Below are positions 5,656-7,180 of a stretch of DNA of 7,180 bases, in pieces. Origin of the DNA: an uncultured Actinomycetes bacterium (GTDB lineage: Bacteria > Actinomycetota > Actinomycetes > Nanopelagicales > Nanopelagicaceae); the NCBI GenBank assembly GCA_903922745.1, contig CAIXVA010000163.1, positions 1 through 7,180 of the forward strand, read 5' to 3'. Below the pieces are notes generated by a model. That model saw nothing but the letters and a program-made list of their open reading frames with translations, was not told where the DNA came from and did not search any database. How positions within the stretch are numbered: position 1 is the first letter of the stretch; each line of letters starts with the position of its first letter. The position numbers were made by a program, and so were the translations under genes.

Positions 5656-6720
5656 ATGAGGTTAAAGCGCAGGGTTATTGATGAGGCTACTGACCCTCGC
5701 CTACTGCCTGACATGCTGATAAACACCCTTAATAACCTGGATGGAGAAGCTCTCGTACTTGCTCCCGGAGAAATTCCGGTATTTGAATCCAAAGGAATTG
5801 AACGACTAGGAATATTAAAAGATGGGCGAATTGATAGCCCAGAGTTGTTAGCCACAATAAGAGTCGTGCGTCGCACAAATACAAAACATACGGGACGTAT
5901 AGATATTCCGCGTGGACCAATTGGTGAAGGTATTCATGAATTAACGGTAAACATATTTCCTTTGACCGAATCCGATTTGGTAATTGTTCTGATTTCTGAT
6001 GAAAGTGAAGCCCAGCGTGTTCATGAAATTCGCCGCGACTTTGTTGCCAACATTTCGCATGAGTTAAAAACACCAATTGGTGCGTTGTCGCTATTAAGTG
6101 AAGCGGTGCTTGGTGCAAAAGATGAGCCCGAAGCGGTGACAATGTTTGCCACTCGCATGCAATCAGAGTCAAAGCGCTTAACGGATTTAGTTCAAGAAAT
6201 TATTAACCTTTCACGGATTCAGGATTCCGACCCACTGCAGCTGGCAGAAGAGGTAGAAGTTGGATACCTAGTAAAAGAGGCAATAGACCAAAGTCAGATC
6301 AATGCAGAAAACAGACACATCACGGTGACCTATCAGGAAGACAAACATCTGTCTGTGTGGGGAGATCGGGATCAATTAACTATGGCGACTCAAAACCTTA
6401 TTGATAACGCCATCAACTACTCTCCCGAAAACACAAAGGTTGCAGTGACAAGCAAACTGGTAGATGGCATTGTTGAAATTTCAGTCACTGACCAAGGTAT
6501 TGGCATCCCAGAAACTGATTTGTTAAGAATCTTTGAGCGCTTTTACAGAGTAGATCCTGCTCGTTCTCGCCAAACAGGCGGCACGGGGTTGGGGCTTTCA
6601 ATTGTTAAACACGTTGCATCAAAACATGGTGGCGATGTAAAGGTATGGAGCGCAGAAAATATCGGAAGTACATTCACCTTACTTTTGCCAATTTATATCA
6701 AACAAGCGGAGGCCAATTAA
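5656..6720 (+). CDS. senX3: SenX3-like sensor histidine kinase lacking transmembrane segments
   Basis: The kinase partner of RegX3, which autophosphorylates and passes phosphate to the regulator under phosphate limitation. The 354 residues comprise a PAS-like N-terminal region (about 20-118); a HisKA dimerisation domain with RRDFVANISHELKTP, phospho-accepting His135; and a HATPase domain with N box QNLIDNAINYSP (246-257), G1 DQGIGIP (279-285), F-box ERFYRVDPARS (294-304) and G2 GGTGLGLSIVKHV (308-320). All catalytic motifs are intact. The PAS and HisKA regions align by eye with SenX3 of mycobacteria and Streptomyces PhoR, but those have two N-terminal membrane helices (about 410 residues in M. 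tuberculosis). Here none is present, and an in-frame TAG at 5644 rules out an upstream extension. It overlaps the regX3 ATG by one base (TAATG). The symbol rests on architecture and context; phoR is the synonym in Streptomyces. Confidence 0.93.
   Translation: MRLKRRVIDEATDPRLLPDMLINTLNNLDGEALVLAPGEIPVFESKGIERLGILKDGRIDSPELLATIRVVRRTNTKHTGRIDIPRGPIGEGIHELTVNIFPLTESDLVIVLISDESEAQRVHEIRRDFVANISHELKTPIGALSLLSEAVLGAKDEPEAVTMFATRMQSESKRLTDLVQEIINLSRIQDSDPLQLAEEVEVGYLVKEAIDQSQINAENRHITVTYQEDKHLSVWGDRDQLTMATQNLIDNAINYSPENTKVAVTSKLVDGIVEISVTDQGIGIPETDLLRIFERFYRVDPARSRQTGGTGLGLSIVKHVASKHGGDVKVWSAENIGSTFTLLLPIYIKQAEAN
6708..6712 (+). promoter_or_regulatory. Ribosome binding site of regX3 inside the senX3 end
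   Basis: A strong GGAGG lies 7 nt before the regX3 ATG and fixes the start at 6720. Together with the TAATG overlap it indicates tight translational coupling of kinase and regulator. Confidence 0.8.
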
Positions 6721-7180
6721 TGTCCAAGATTCTCATCGTTGAAGATGAAGCATCATTTTCAGAAGCATTAGCTTTCCTGCTTGGCAAAGAGGGATTTGAG
6801 ACTTTGGTGGCAGAAGATGGTCGCAAGGCACTTGAAATCTTTGCAAAAGAAGGCGCTGACTTAATCCTGCTAGATCTCATGATTCCCGAAGTTTCAGGTG
6901 TTGAGGTGTGCCGAACTATTCGCACAACCTCACAAGTTCCAATCATTATGTTGACGGCCAAAGATGCTGAAATCGACAAGGTTGTGGGACTTGAACTTGG
7001 CGCAGATGACTATGTAACTAAGCCTTATTCATCACGCGAATTGATTGCCCGCATTAAAGCTGTGTTACGCCGCGGCACATCAGATGATGGTTCAATTCAA
7101 GATCAAGATTTAATGGAAGTTGGTCCTGTAAAGCTCAATACTGGTAAGCACCAGGTATCAGTAAATGGTTCTCCTGTTTC
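6720..7180 (+). CDS. regX3: RegX3-like OmpR-family response regulator (partial, C-terminus beyond window)
   Basis: The DNA-binding partner of the upstream kinase, expected to activate phosphate-starvation genes once phosphorylated. The 153 visible codons cover a complete receiver domain (1-118): acidic pair E8-D9 (ILIVEDE), phospho-accepting Asp52 (LILLDLMIPEVSG), switch Thr79 (IIMLTAKD) and conserved Lys101 (DDYVTKPYSSRELIARI). After a linker with several Asp residues (about 119-130), the first beta strands of the OmpR-type winged helix begin (VGPVKLNTGKHQVSVNG). The recognition helix lies outside the window. Family members are about 225-230 residues, so about 75 are missing. The ATG overlaps the senX3 stop and has a strong GGAGG upstream. 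Position after a SenX3-like kinase and opposite phoU supports RegX3/PhoP orthology over other OmpR-family regulators. Confidence 0.94.
   Translation, partial: MSKILIVEDEASFSEALAFLLGKEGFETLVAEDGRKALEIFAKEGADLILLDLMIPEVSGVEVCRTIRTTSQVPIIMLTAKDAEIDKVVGLELGADDYVTKPYSSRELIARIKAVLRRGTSDDGSIQDQDLMEVGPVKLNTGKHQVSVNGSPV

Noticed and set aside
5729..6172. A 147-residue minus-strand open frame within senX3
   Set aside because: It is antisense to the PAS-like and HisKA regions, whose motifs are intact on the plus strand.

Overview
The window looks like chromosomal DNA from a low-to-moderate GC actinobacterium. It holds a phoU gene divergent from a SenX3/RegX3-type two-component pair, which is the usual actinobacterial phosphate-regulon layout. 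Base composition is AT-leaning, intergenic gaps are very short, one start is TTG and another looks leaderless. Together these resemble streamlined freshwater lineages such as the acI/Nanopelagicales group. That placement is inference from gene content and composition only; no marker gene here proves it.

Left part (minus strand, 1-3587): a large MalT/LuxR-type ATP-dependent transcription regulator (993-3587) is followed after 23 bp by an MFS exporter (1-969) that runs off the left edge. The two look like one operon, so the regulator may sense the substrate of the exporter or a related signal. The 90-bp gap in front of the regulator holds a perfect 8-bp inverted repeat with a 4-bp centre (3608-3627), a candidate operator.

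Middle (3678-4844): a small polytopic membrane protein with DedA/VTT-like features (plus strand, TTG start) converges on, and overlaps by 23 bp, a DinB/YfiT-like putative metal-dependent protein (minus strand). The DinB gene is coupled by a TAATG junction to a 50-residue single-pass membrane protein with a histidine-containing tail. The ribosome binding site of that small gene lies inside a two-part inverted repeat downstream of phoU.

Right part (4913-7180): phoU (minus) and senX3-regX3 (plus) diverge from an 89-bp gap. The gap contains three copies of GGTTAAC in an 11-bp register, the layout of an actinobacterial PHO box. The operator covers the likely -35 regions of both divergent promoters, so RegX3 probably controls its own genes and phoU. 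The SenX3 homologue has PAS-like, HisKA and HATPase regions but no transmembrane segments, so it appears to be a cytosolic kinase. RegX3 is cut off at the right edge within its DNA-binding domain.

No RNA genes, insertion sequences, CRISPR arrays or origin were recognised, and no gene-free stretch exceeds 100 bp.
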